15,121 bases of DNA. It comes from Candidatus Peribacteria bacterium. GTDB taxonomy: Bacteria > Patescibacteriota > Gracilibacteria > Peribacterales > Peribacteraceae. The stretch covers positions 1 to 15,121 of the forward strand of contig JAAYXY010000121.1 of assembly GCA_012515645.1 (NCBI GenBank), in the 5' to 3' direction. The position numbers and the translations under genes are program-made. Positions 5,480 through 13,181 of the stretch are shown one piece after another. Under the pieces are notes generated by a model. It ran no database searches. It was not told where the DNA came from and worked only from the letters and a program-made list of their open reading frames with translations. Position 1 is the stretch's first letter. The number at the start of each line of letters is the position of its first letter.

Positions 5480-7819
5480 CTACATAGCGAGTTGTGAAGT
5501 CTTGCTCACGAACGCAAAGAAGAGGAAGAGCACCGTAAAACCAATAATCATGACAAAGGGCGCGATATCCGAGATCCAGTTACGGCGCCCAGGTGTAAAA
5601 CCTCGCAACAGGAGAGCATTGGTGACAACGGAAACAGAGCTGAGTGCCATGGCAAGTCCAGCGAGTTCCGGGCGTAGCACAATGCCGATCGGTGCGAAGA
5701 CCCGTGCCGCAATGGGGATGCCCATGACGTTATAGAAGAGGGCAAAGAACATGTTCTGCCGTATCTTGCCCATGGCAACACGACTCAGGCGAATGGCAGC
5801 CACGGTATCGCGCAGGTCGTTGCGCACCAGTACGATCCCGCCTGTTTCCATGGCGATATCCGTTCCGTTACCCATGGCAATACCCACATCAGCCTGCGCG
5901 AGCGCAGGGCTGTCATTGATGCCATCGCCAACCATGGCCACCTTCTTCCCCTGTTTCTGCAGGTGCTGTACCTGCAGAGCTTTCGCCTCCGGCAGGACTT
6001 CCGCGAGCACGTTTTCTATACCTGCCTGCGATGCGATGGCACGGGCAGTACGCGCGTTGTCGCCAGTGATCATGTAGACATTCATACCAAGCGCCTGCAA
6101 CATTACTACTGCTTCCACAGAAGTCTCTTTCATGGTATCGGCCACGGCGATGATGCCGAGCAATGCCTTGTCCGATGCCAGCAGCATGGCGGTTTTGCCG
6201 GCATCCTCTAGTGTACGCAGCTGTGCTTCGGCAGACGCGTATGCCACTCCTGCGCGCTGCATAAGTGTGCGATTACCCAGGAAATACGTTTGACCCTGCA
6301 ATGCACCTTCGATCCCGTGACCGGGGATGGCATTGAATTTCTCATGTTGCTCCAGTGTCAGCATTCGTGTCTTGGCTGCCTGCACAATGCTTTCGGCGAG
6401 CGGATGCTCGGAGCCCATTTCCAGGGAAGCTGCAATTTGCAGCACGGTTTCCTGGGTACCCTGCAGTGCGACAATGTCCGTCACTTCAGGTTTCCCCTTT
6501 GTGAGCGTACCTGTTTTATCGAAGATGATGGTATCGATGCGTTCAGCGGCCTGGAGCGGTTCGCCGCCGCGAATCAGGATGCCGAGTTCTGCACCCTTAC
6601 CCGTAGCCACCATAATGCCGGTGGGCGTGGCAAGCCCTAGAGCGCAGGGGCAAGCGATGACAATGACGGAAACGAATGCGAGGAGCGCAAACGAGAGCCC
6701 CGCTCCAAGCAGGAGCCAGACGAGAAAAGTGAGGATGGCAACAGCGATGACCGCTGGCACAAACCAGGAAGACACCCAATCCGCAAAAGCTTGGATGGGT
6801 GCACGGGATCCCTGAGCGTCTTCCACAAAACGAATAATCCGCGCCAGCGCTGTCTCCGCACCCACATTCCGCGCGCGCAGCTCTATGCTGCCGCGACCGT
6901 TCATCGTGGCGCCGAAGACTATATCACCTTCCTTCTTTTCCACAGGAATGCTCTCTCCGGTCAACATGGATTCGTCGAAGGAGGAGAGTCCGCGCATCAC
7001 AATGCCATCAACAGGAACCTTCTCCCCGGGACGGACAATAACGATATCGCCGACCATAACATCGTCGATGGGAATTTCGACGATGTCCTCATCGCGCCGC
7101 ACACGGGCAGTCTTGGCCTGCAACCCCATGAGTTTATGGATTGCCGCACCCGTATGTCCCTTGGCGCGCGTTTCCAGCCATTTGCCAAGCAGCACAAATG
7201 TGATGAGCATGGCAGCCACCTCGAAGTACATATCGTGCGCCTCGAAGAGGAGAGTACGTGCCTCAAGTGCCTGTCGAACGAATGCAACGGCACTGAAGAA
7301 GTACGCCGTAGACGTGCCGATGGCAATCAGGCTGTCCATAGAGAACATACCAACGCGCAAACTGGACCACATACCGCGGTAAAAACCTGCACCGAGCCAG
7401 AACTGCACGGGCGTTGCAAGTACGAACGATACGATGCCCATCCAGGGCATGAGACTGCCCGCCGGTACCCAATCAGGCAGGATCGGCAGCGTCATCATGA
7501 GCAACATCGGAGCGCTCAGGATTATGCTCCAGAGGAATCGATTTCTGTACGAGCGTATTTCGGCATCACGGTGGCGCTGCTCTGTCTCCCGATCTTGCGC
7601 ATTGGCAACGCTCGCGTTGTACCCGGCGGATTTGACGGCGCGAATGAGCGCCTGAAGATCGGTTACAGCGGGGTCGTAGCGGATGTGCGCTTTCGCCGCC
7701 GCGAAATTCACATGCGCATCCTGGACGCCCGGCGTGCTCTGCAGCGACTTGGTAATGAGCAGTGCGCAGCTGGCGCAATGCATGCCATTGATGGAAAGAT
7801 TGACATTCTCTGTGGTCAT
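5480..7819 (-). CDS. copA: Copper-exporting P-type ATPase (P1B-1, CopA-like)
   Basis: The 779-residue ATPase uses ATP to pump Cu+ out of the cytoplasm. Visible in order: one N-terminal HMA domain with GMHCASC (12-18), transmembrane helices from about residue 95, the actuator motif TGES (287-290), the metal-site CPC (390-392) in a helix, the phosphorylation motif DKTGT (434-438), the HP motif (472-473), and GDGIND (631-636). The P1B-1 signature residues are also present: YN (696-697) and MxxSS (724-728). Residues 745-779 add a further hydrophobic segment (about 752-771) beyond the usual last helix. The start overlaps the previous stop (ATGA at 7819-7816), pointing to translational coupling with the HMA fusion gene. 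Silver transport is an alternative within the family. Confidence 0.97.
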   Translation of the reverse strand: MTTENVNLSINGMHCASCALLITKSLQSTPGVQDAHVNFAAAKAHIRYDPAVTDLQALIRAVKSAGYNASVANAQDRETEQRHRDAEIRSYRNRFLWSIILSAPMLLMMTLPILPDWVPAGSLMPWMGIVSFVLATPVQFWLGAGFYRGMWSSLRVGMFSMDSLIAIGTSTAYFFSAVAFVRQALEARTLLFEAHDMYFEVAAMLITFVLLGKWLETRAKGHTGAAIHKLMGLQAKTARVRRDEDIVEIPIDDVMVGDIVIVRPGEKVPVDGIVMRGLSSFDESMLTGESIPVEKKEGDIVFGATMNGRGSIELRARNVGAETALARIIRFVEDAQGSRAPIQAFADWVSSWFVPAVIAVAILTFLVWLLLGAGLSFALLAFVSVIVIACPCALGLATPTGIMVATGKGAELGILIRGGEPLQAAERIDTIIFDKTGTLTKGKPEVTDIVALQGTQETVLQIAASLEMGSEHPLAESIVQAAKTRMLTLEQHEKFNAIPGHGIEGALQGQTYFLGNRTLMQRAGVAYASAEAQLRTLEDAGKTAMLLASDKALLGIIAVADTMKETSVEAVVMLQALGMNVYMITGDNARTARAIASQAGIENVLAEVLPEAKALQVQHLQKQGKKVAMVGDGINDSPALAQADVGIAMGNGTDIAMETGGIVLVRNDLRDTVAAIRLSRVAMGKIRQNMFFALFYNVMGIPIAARVFAPIGIVLRPELAGLAMALSSVSVVTNALLLRGFTPGRRNWISDIAPFVMIIGFTVLFLFFAFVSKTSQLAM

Positions 7820-9309
7820 AGTGGTCGGGGGAAGAAGGAGTATACCCCTCGGGACACCAGGGGGGCGGCCGCTTCCGCGGAATCCTGTGCAGGAGCAACA
7901 CGTACCCGTGCACTCACCATACCCATGGAACAGGTAATGATGAAGTCCGATGTAGGATTGGTGATAGGACCGATACGGGCGGTTTCACCTAACTGCAAGC
8001 GTTCAAAGAGGCCAAAGTCGGGAACTGTGACGATGCTGGTACAACCACTGATGTTGTCCGCATCCACATGTATCCACGTTGTTCTTCCGGCTTCTATGCT
8101 GAAAGTATCCGGCACGTACGCAAACCGGTCTACGCGCATATTGATGATCTGATCGCCATTGGGTGCAATGGTGACATTGGGATCATTACCACGAGCGTAT
8201 ACGGCATCCGTATCGTATTGCCGGAACGGCAACAGGCTTGCAGTATCGATGCCAACGAGTGTTAAGCCACTCTGGAGGTTCCAGAGAGACAGAAGGAGCA
8301 CCAGCGTGCCGACGAAACGCAGGAAGATACGCGAGTACGTTCCTTTCGCCATCACAGTGGAAAGAGCACTGATGCCCAGTAGGGAAGGCAGCGTGCCTAC
8401 CGCGAAGGAGAACATGATCAGAGCGCCCATGGTAAAGCTCCCCGATGCGAGCGCCGCAAGCTGGAGAGACTGGGTGAAACCACAGGGCAAAAAGAATGTC
8501 AGCGCTCCCAGGAAGAACGGCGCTGCAGGATGGGGATGTTCGGACATATCTGCGATCCAATGCCCTAGGCGTTTTGGGAGCCGTATAGGCACACTGCCCT
8601 GCGGAAGAATACGGAGCATCGAGAGCGCGAGCGAGAGCATAATGATTGCCACTGCGATGCTCAGGAAACCGCCTGCGCGCGGACTGAAGACCAGGGACGT
8701 GCCGATCCACCCGATGGCACCGCCCAAGACGAAGTACGAAACGAGGCGCCCGATATTAAAGGCGATTAGAGGTTTCCATTTTCCCAGCGACCCCTGCTGA
8801 GGATGCATTGCATTCCATTGAGTGGTGACACTCAGCAACAGGCCTCCTGTCACAGCAAGGCAGCTGCTGGCGCCTGCAACAATGCCGATAAGGAAAACAC
8901 CGCCCATCGTCATGGTACCGCCAACGGCGGCAGCTGCATCCGTAATGCCAAGGCCTTTGAGCACTTGGTACAGTGCGAGAATGGTGATGAGAGCGGCGCC
9001 GATTTCCAGCCATTTGCGCGAATCAGCAGGCTCTGTGGAGCGCAATGGACGTCTGCCCGCAGACGGTGCATCGCTCTGCGGTTCTACGGTATAGCCGGCG
9101 TGTTCCACGACTGCGACCAGTACATGGAGTGGCGGGATTTGCTTCGGATCAGCGTAGATCCGCGCGATTCCCTTTTTGAAATGAACGTGCGCCTGCAAGA
9201 CTCCGGGAATATTCTGGAACGCACGTTCCAGAACGATTTCGCAGCTGCGGCAATGCATGCCTGCAATGCGCAGATCAATGCGTTCACGGTGTATTGGAGA
9301 TGTATCCAT
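7816..9309 (-). CDS. HMA domain / UreH-like (SafE-type) membrane / cupredoxin fusion protein
   Basis: This 497-residue protein joins three modules. Residues 10-75 are an HMA metal-binding domain with GMHCRSC (17-23). Residues about 100-350 are a six-helix membrane domain of the TauE/SafE-annotated, UreH-like group (PF13386 style), with a cysteine in AGASSC (C150) and another in FFLPCG (C276), like the paired cysteines of the CcdA/DsbD relatives. Residues about 385-472 form a cupredoxin-like domain, with candidate copper ligands in SGCTS (C423) and CSMGM (C460, M462 or M464). The HMA end should be cytoplasmic and the cupredoxin end outside. It overlaps copA by 4 bases. I infer it moves or delivers copper; actual thiol or sulfite transport is not shown. 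Confidence 0.88.
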   Translation of the reverse strand: MDTSPIHRERIDLRIAGMHCRSCEIVLERAFQNIPGVLQAHVHFKKGIARIYADPKQIPPLHVLVAVVEHAGYTVEPQSDAPSAGRRPLRSTEPADSRKWLEIGAALITILALYQVLKGLGITDAAAAVGGTMTMGGVFLIGIVAGASSCLAVTGGLLLSVTTQWNAMHPQQGSLGKWKPLIAFNIGRLVSYFVLGGAIGWIGTSLVFSPRAGGFLSIAVAIIMLSLALSMLRILPQGSVPIRLPKRLGHWIADMSEHPHPAAPFFLGALTFFLPCGFTQSLQLAALASGSFTMGALIMFSFAVGTLPSLLGISALSTVMAKGTYSRIFLRFVGTLVLLLSLWNLQSGLTLVGIDTASLLPFRQYDTDAVYARGNDPNVTIAPNGDQIINMRVDRFAYVPDTFSIEAGRTTWIHVDADNISGCTSIVTVPDFGLFERLQLGETARIGPITNPTSDFIITCSMGMVSARVRVAPAQDSAEAAAPLVSRGVYSFFPRPL

Positions 9310-9321
9310 GATGAATCATAA

Positions 9322-9384
9322 AGAAGGATATACAAACAGAGAGCCACAAACATGCGGCTCGTACAACGGTCTGCATATCCTTCT
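9322..9384. repeat. Nested inverted repeats in the copper-gene intergenic region
   Basis: The outer pair AGAAGGATAT (9322-9331) and ATATCCTTCT (9375-9384) is a perfect 10-base inverted repeat. Inside it lies a second stem on the minus strand: GAGCCGCA, loop TGTT, TGTGGCTC (9360-9341; 8 pairs, one G-T). On the minus strand the inner stem is followed by a weak T-rich stretch. The region spans the stop of the His/Met/Cys-rich gene and ends 13 bases before the HMA fusion start. It could be an operator, a processing or stability element, or a partial terminator; no CopY or CueR consensus is seen. Confidence 0.6.
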
Positions 9385-9775
9385 ATACCCGTAGAACGAT
9401 GATAGATATCTGCGAGAACAAGATGGGCGATCCGCCTGGCGGTCCGGTATCAATCGACGGAATGCCCGTGGAGAAATCTGTGCATGCTGCAGCAGGAATC
9501 GTGCCGGCAGATGCAACCGGCTCCACTGCCTGCTTATCAGAGGAAGATTCCCTTTGATCAGCGACGTACGTATTCAGGAAACACTGGCCATCCATGTCGC
9601 AGGGCAGGCTTGAGAGCATCAGCGCTGTACTTCCGGAGTACGCCGCTTCCATGGCCATTGCGTGATGAGCTGAGGAAACATGCGTATCAGCTGCATGTAC
9701 ATTCATCGTACGCATCGGGCAGAAGTTGCCGAAGGCGATCGATGCCGCGAAGAGCGAAAGAATGACATGCTTCAT
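9383..9775 (-). CDS. Exported His/Met/Cys-rich small protein, probable copper binder
   Basis: This 130-residue protein begins MKHVILSLFAASIAFG, a Sec signal peptide. The mature part is rich in soft-metal ligands: NFCPMRTM near residues 17-24, then AHHAMAME, then LPCDMDGQCF. The second half is Gly/Pro/Ser/Thr-rich and lacks a clear domain. I do not recognise the family. Its place directly upstream of the HMA fusion and copA, with the Cys-Met and His-Met clusters, suggests an extracytoplasmic copper-binding protein; this is inference from composition and context. An upstream in-frame start at 9853 would overlap the glycosyltransferase gene and hide the signal peptide, so 9775 is preferred. Confidence 0.7.
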   Translation of the reverse strand: MKHVILSLFAASIAFGNFCPMRTMNVHAADTHVSSAHHAMAMEAAYSGSTALMLSSLPCDMDGQCFLNTYVADQRESSSDKQAVEPVASAGTIPAAACTDFSTGIPSIDTGPPGGSPILFSQISIIVLRV

Positions 9776-9786
9776 AAAACCAATGC

Positions 9787-9815
9787 ATAGTACAGCATAC
9801 TGTTCAAACGTGAAA
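9787..9815 (-). promoter_or_regulatory. Weak promoter candidate for the His/Met/Cys-rich gene
   Basis: On the minus strand, TTTCAC (9815-9810) and TACTAT (9792-9787) are 17 bases apart, and TACTAT ends 11 bases before the ATG at 9775. The -35 match is poor. Transcription from the glycosyltransferase gene upstream could also serve. Confidence 0.28.
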
Positions 9816-9836
9816 GCAAATACCTGCTGTGCAGCA

Positions 9837-10883
9837 TCAGAAACATGCGGCACCCAACACTTGCACTACCCGCTCCGCCGTTTCTTCCCATGTTGCAAAA
9901 CGCGTCGGCGGAGGCACCGGTAGCGCATCGATCTGTGCCAATGCTTCGGCTATGGCCTCTGTCTGCGGTTCCACCAAAACCCCGTGGTCGCGCACGACTT
10001 CCGGGATGGCGCCCATGCGGGGTGCAATCACCCTGCAGCCGCACGCCAGCGCTTCGGCGAACGGCAGACCGAATCCTTCGTACGCCGTTGCACTCACGCA
10101 CGCGAGTGCGCCGCTATAGAGTGCTGGCAGGTCGTGGTCAGGAACGCCGTCGATACGCACAGTACCGGGAGCAAGCCGCAGGTTCCGGTGCTCGCAGCCC
10201 CCGGTCATGAGCACCAGCTCGCGGCTGCTGTCCTGCAGGGACGCGTAGGCATCAATGAGCATCTGAACGTTCTTGTGCTGTTTTGCATTGCCTACATACA
10301 GGAAATACGGCTTATGCAAGCCGTATTTTTCCAGCACCGGTCGCCGCTGCTCCTGCGGCACCGGACGGAAGAGTGTACTGACGCCTTCATATACGACCGT
10401 GGTCTTAGTGCGCACGCTTTCCCCGTACACCTGTGCAAGCTCGCCGGCAGTAAAACGGCTGACGGCGATGATCTGCCGCGCGCGGAGGACCGCGGAACGC
10501 ATGAGGAAACGGTATGCCATTTGCTTCAGCCGGTGCGCACGGTTGGGGTACCGGTGCAGGATCAGGTCGTGCACCGTGAGCACATGCGGCACGGGGCAAC
10601 GCAGCGGCACGTTGAAGTGCGGGGAGAAGAGCGCATCCACTCCCGCTCTGCGAATCAGGGCAGGAAACCGCAACTGTTCCGCAAAGGAGTAGTGAGGGAT
10701 ATCCGCACAGATGATCAGCGCACGGCTCTGCAAAGGCGCAAGCCACGGCTCGGCGGTGTCGCGCACAAAGAGCGTGTACCGCAGAGGATCGTTCCGCTGC
10801 AGCATGTGCGTGACGATCTCGCGCGTGTAGCGCCCAAGCCCCGAGTGCGTCGCGGCAAAACGGCAGTCGATGCCTATATGCAT
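9837..10883 (-). CDS. Family 4 glycosyltransferase (GT-B fold, WbpY/MtfA-like)
   Basis: This 348-residue enzyme starts MHIGIDCRFAATHSGLGRYT, whose GIDxR and GxGRY elements are typical of GT4 enzymes that build surface polysaccharides using a nucleotide sugar. The linker region is followed by FLYVGNAKQHKN (about 194-205), which opens the donor-binding C-terminal domain. The E-x7-E motif is EGFGLPFAE (E269, E277). There is no membrane helix, so it acts in the cytoplasm. It lies 21 bases after the prmC stop and on the same strand, so the two are probably co-transcribed. Donor and acceptor sugars cannot be told. A start at 10901 (six residues longer) would overlap prmC. Confidence 0.9.
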   Translation of the reverse strand: MHIGIDCRFAATHSGLGRYTREIVTHMLQRNDPLRYTLFVRDTAEPWLAPLQSRALIICADIPHYSFAEQLRFPALIRRAGVDALFSPHFNVPLRCPVPHVLTVHDLILHRYPNRAHRLKQMAYRFLMRSAVLRARQIIAVSRFTAGELAQVYGESVRTKTTVVYEGVSTLFRPVPQEQRRPVLEKYGLHKPYFLYVGNAKQHKNVQMLIDAYASLQDSSRELVLMTGGCEHRNLRLAPGTVRIDGVPDHDLPALYSGALACVSATAYEGFGLPFAEALACGCRVIAPRMGAIPEVVRDHGVLVEPQTEAIAEALAQIDALPVPPPTRFATWEETAERVVQVLGAACF

Positions 10884-10904
10884 GCAATCAGTATGCACCA
10901 TTCT

Positions 10905-11723
10905 TCATGCAATGTGCACTGCGGATGCCTGTTCGGCTCTGCACTCCAGCAGCACACCACGGCACTGCGGATGCGCATGTGCCTGCTGCACCAGTTCCCG
11001 TATGGCATCCATACCGTCTTGTCCCGCGTACAACGCACCATGCGGTTCGTAACGCACCACGTCTGGAGGCAGGACTACGCATTCGGGAATGTACGGTGGA
11101 TTGGAAACAACAAGGAACGGATCATGCAAATCACTGACAGGATCAAGAAGGCTGCCGTATCGAAACATGATGCGGTCATTCACATCGTGGCGCCGGGCAT
11201 TCATCCGGGCAACGGAAAGTGCCTCTTGCGAAATATCGGTTGCAATGACGCAAAGATCGGGCAATTCGCATGCGAGCGTGATGCCGATGCAACCGCTCCC
11301 TGTGCCGACATCCACGATCGTACGAACACCTGTGAGTTGCCCGTACATTGCAGCGCAAACCACAATACCGGTATCTACAGATCGCACAGTATCGCACGTG
11401 TTTCCATGGAATCTGTCGAGCGTAAAATCAATGAGACCTTCCGTTGCGGGACGTGGAATCAACACTGCCGGTGTTATACAGAATGTACGTCCGTAGAATT
11501 CTTTCTCACCCGTGATGTAGGCGACAGGCTCGTATACAGCTCTTCGCGCTATGTTTCTGGTAAATGCCGCATGCGCCTCGGGTGGTATTGTTTCGTCTCC
11601 ATGTGCAATGAGCCACGTACGGTCTTTCTGGAGCGCATGTGCAAGGAGTACCTCCGCATCCATGCGGTCAATACCTGCCTGCCGAAGCATGTCCATGATG
11701 ATCATAGAGAGATGGTAGCTCAT
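10905..11723 (-). CDS. prmC: Peptide chain release factor N5-glutamine methyltransferase PrmC (HemK)
   Basis: The 272-residue protein methylates the GGQ glutamine of release factors RF1/RF2 using S-adenosylmethionine. Seen are the N-terminal helical domain ending in MDAEVLLAHAL, the middle region with ITGEKEFYGRTF and LIPRPATEGLI, the SAM-binding motif DVGTGSGCIGITLA, an acidic ATDIS, and the diagnostic NPPY (SNPPYIPE). The length suits the family. The start is uncertain: 11723 gives the usual number of residues before DAE, while ATGs at 11747 and 11756 are also in frame, and 11747 would be leaderless from the TAGCAT box. It is divergent from purA. Confidence 0.92.
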   Translation of the reverse strand: MSYHLSMIIMDMLRQAGIDRMDAEVLLAHALQKDRTWLIAHGDETIPPEAHAAFTRNIARRAVYEPVAYITGEKEFYGRTFCITPAVLIPRPATEGLIDFTLDRFHGNTCDTVRSVDTGIVVCAAMYGQLTGVRTIVDVGTGSGCIGITLACELPDLCVIATDISQEALSVARMNARRHDVNDRIMFRYGSLLDPVSDLHDPFLVVSNPPYIPECVVLPPDVVRYEPHGALYAGQDGMDAIRELVQQAHAHPQCRGVLLECRAEQASAVHIA

Positions 11724-11755
11724 GCACCGGGGCAGTAGCGAAAACATCGTAACCA

Positions 11756-11764
11756 TGCTACAAA
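11756..11764 (+). promoter_or_regulatory. Extended -10 promoter for purA, overlapping a minus-strand -10 box
   Basis: TGC (11756-11758) directly precedes TACAAA (11759-11764), and the purA ATG starts 6 bases later. On the minus strand the same bases contain TAGCAT (11760-11755), which is 7 bases before an in-frame prmC ATG (11747). A weak -35 (TAGCGA, 11736-11741) sits 17 bases upstream on the plus strand. Confidence 0.42.
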
Positions 11765-11770
11765 TACCGC

Positions 11771-13024
11771 ATGCAGAATATCCTCTCCTCCCTCGGACCG
11801 GTAACCGCAGTGATTGGAGCCCAGTGGGGCGATGAGGGCAAAGGCAAAGTGGTGGACATGCTCGCGGAGCGGTACGACATCATTGCGCGCGCCTGCGGCG
11901 GCGCGAATGCGGGGCACACCATTGTGGTCGGGGCACAGAAACACGTCTTCCACCTGTTGCCTTCTGGATGCCTGCACCCGGGCAAAACGGTCGTGCTCGG
12001 CAGTGGAATGGTCATTCATCTACCGACGCTCCTGGAAGAAATCCAGACACTCAAACAAGCGAGAATCGACATTGTTGATCGTCTGTGGATCGCAGCCAAT
12101 GCGCACATTCTGCTAGATGCGCACAAGGCGGTGGACGCACGCCAGGAAGAACAGCGTGCACAGGCAACAGGGGAGGGGATCGGTACTACCAAACGCGGCA
12201 TCGGCCCCGCCTACATGGAGAAAACGGGACGTACCGGCCTTCGCATGGAATCGTTGTTGCTGCCTGAGAAGAGCTTGCAGGAAGCATTACATACGCAACT
12301 CAGGCACATAGAGGAACTCTACGGCATTCAGACAGATGCAAATATGGAAGAGCAAAACCTGCGGGAAGCCCGATCGCTCCTCGGTAAACGCATCAGCCAT
12401 GATGCACCGGCACATCTGGCGGCGAACATGTCGCAGGGCAAAAGTGTCCTCATAGAAGGAGCGCAGGGCGTGCTCCTGGACATCGACCATGGCACGTACC
12501 CGTACGTCACAAGCAGTGCAACGACCATTGCCGGCGCATTGCAGGGACTGGGTATTGCACCACAAAAGCTCACATCGTGCATTGGTGTCGCCAAGGCGTA
12601 CTGTACGCGCGTTGGTGCCGGTACATTCGCCACGGAAGCGGACGAAGAATGCCAGAATCGCCTGCGTGAACGAGGAGGGGAGTACGGCGCCACGACCGGC
12701 AGACCGCGCCGCTGCGGGTGGCTGCATCTGCCCGATCTCAACAAAGGCGCGATACTCAACGGATTCACACACTGGAATATCACCAAGCTCGATGTGCTGG
12801 ATAAGGAAGAATCCATTCCCGTAGGAGTCGGTATGCAGGACGATGGCACCGTGCAATGGAAACAGATGCCCGGATGGTGCGAATCTACAGCCGGCATCAC
12901 GCTGTTTGAGGATTTACCGACGAATGCGCAGAGCTATGTCCGGTTCATTGAGGAACAAACGGGCGTGCCAGCCGCGTTCATCGGCACAGGCCCAAAGCGG
13001 GAAGAAATGATTACCAGAGCTTGA
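11771..13024 (+). CDS. purA: Adenylosuccinate synthetase
   Basis: The 417-residue enzyme joins IMP and aspartate with GTP, the first step from IMP to AMP. Seen are the GTP-binding loop GDEGKGK (20-26), GGANAGHT with the catalytic histidine H49, TTKRGIGPAY, IEGAQG followed by LDIDHGTYPYVTSS, the aspartate-binding loop region GATTGRPRRCGW, the base-specificity motif TKLD, and the end GTGPKREE. Length is slightly below the usual ~430. It is the only purine gene in the window and is transcribed away from prmC. The upstream -10 box suggests a leaderless mRNA. Confidence 0.97.
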   Translation: MQNILSSLGPVTAVIGAQWGDEGKGKVVDMLAERYDIIARACGGANAGHTIVVGAQKHVFHLLPSGCLHPGKTVVLGSGMVIHLPTLLEEIQTLKQARIDIVDRLWIAANAHILLDAHKAVDARQEEQRAQATGEGIGTTKRGIGPAYMEKTGRTGLRMESLLLPEKSLQEALHTQLRHIEELYGIQTDANMEEQNLREARSLLGKRISHDAPAHLAANMSQGKSVLIEGAQGVLLDIDHGTYPYVTSSATTIAGALQGLGIAPQKLTSCIGVAKAYCTRVGAGTFATEADEECQNRLRERGGEYGATTGRPRRCGWLHLPDLNKGAILNGFTHWNITKLDVLDKEESIPVGVGMQDDGTVQWKQMPGWCESTAGITLFEDLPTNAQSYVRFIEEQTGVPAAFIGTGPKREEMITRA

Positions 13025-13090
13025 AAGAGGAGAGAGAGGAATATGTACTGCAAAAAGATACCGCGTCTCTTTAGCGTCCTCACACCGCTG

Positions 13091-13120
13091 CGGGAAGACA
13101 GCATGGCACTCACCTTCCCG
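13091..13120 (+). terminator. Hairpin downstream of purA, possible terminator without a T tract
   Basis: CGGGAAG (13091-13097) pairs perfectly with CTTCCCG (13114-13120) around a 16-base loop. It lies about 70 bases after the purA stop, but no T run follows on either strand, so termination is uncertain. A weaker AAAGA/TCTTT pair lies at about 13055-13073. No gene is seen in the 156-base gap 13025-13180. Confidence 0.3.
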
Positions 13121-13151
13121 GGTATCCCGTTACAACCTCATACACCTCTCT

Positions 13152-13181
13152 CCCTACTCCCAACTCCCTAATCCCATTCCC
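13152..13181 (-). repeat. Degenerate heptad repeat with five GGG runs, quadruplex-type motif after nadK
   Basis: CCC runs at 13152-13154, 13159-13161, 13166-13168, 13173-13175 and 13179-13181 are spaced about 7 bases apart. On the minus strand this is five GGG runs with loops of 3-4 bases, which fits the usual G-quadruplex pattern. It begins in the nadK stop codon and fills the 3' region of its mRNA, facing purA. Similar short C-rich blocks continue to both sides. Confidence 0.7.

Noticed and set aside
7838..7866. CsoR-like C-run/G-run dyad just upstream of copA
   Set aside because: TATACCCCT and a later GGGGGG run lie inside the fusion's coding sequence, are not a symmetric dyad, and lack the closing GTAT of CsoR sites.
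6791..8152. Long plus-strand open frame opposite the copper genes
   Set aside because: It has no recognisable domain and lies antisense to clear copA and fusion coding sequence.
9984..11738. 584-residue plus-strand open frame
   Set aside because: It is antisense to the glycosyltransferase and prmC, both with clear family motifs; its sequence is His/Arg/Cys-rich with no domain.
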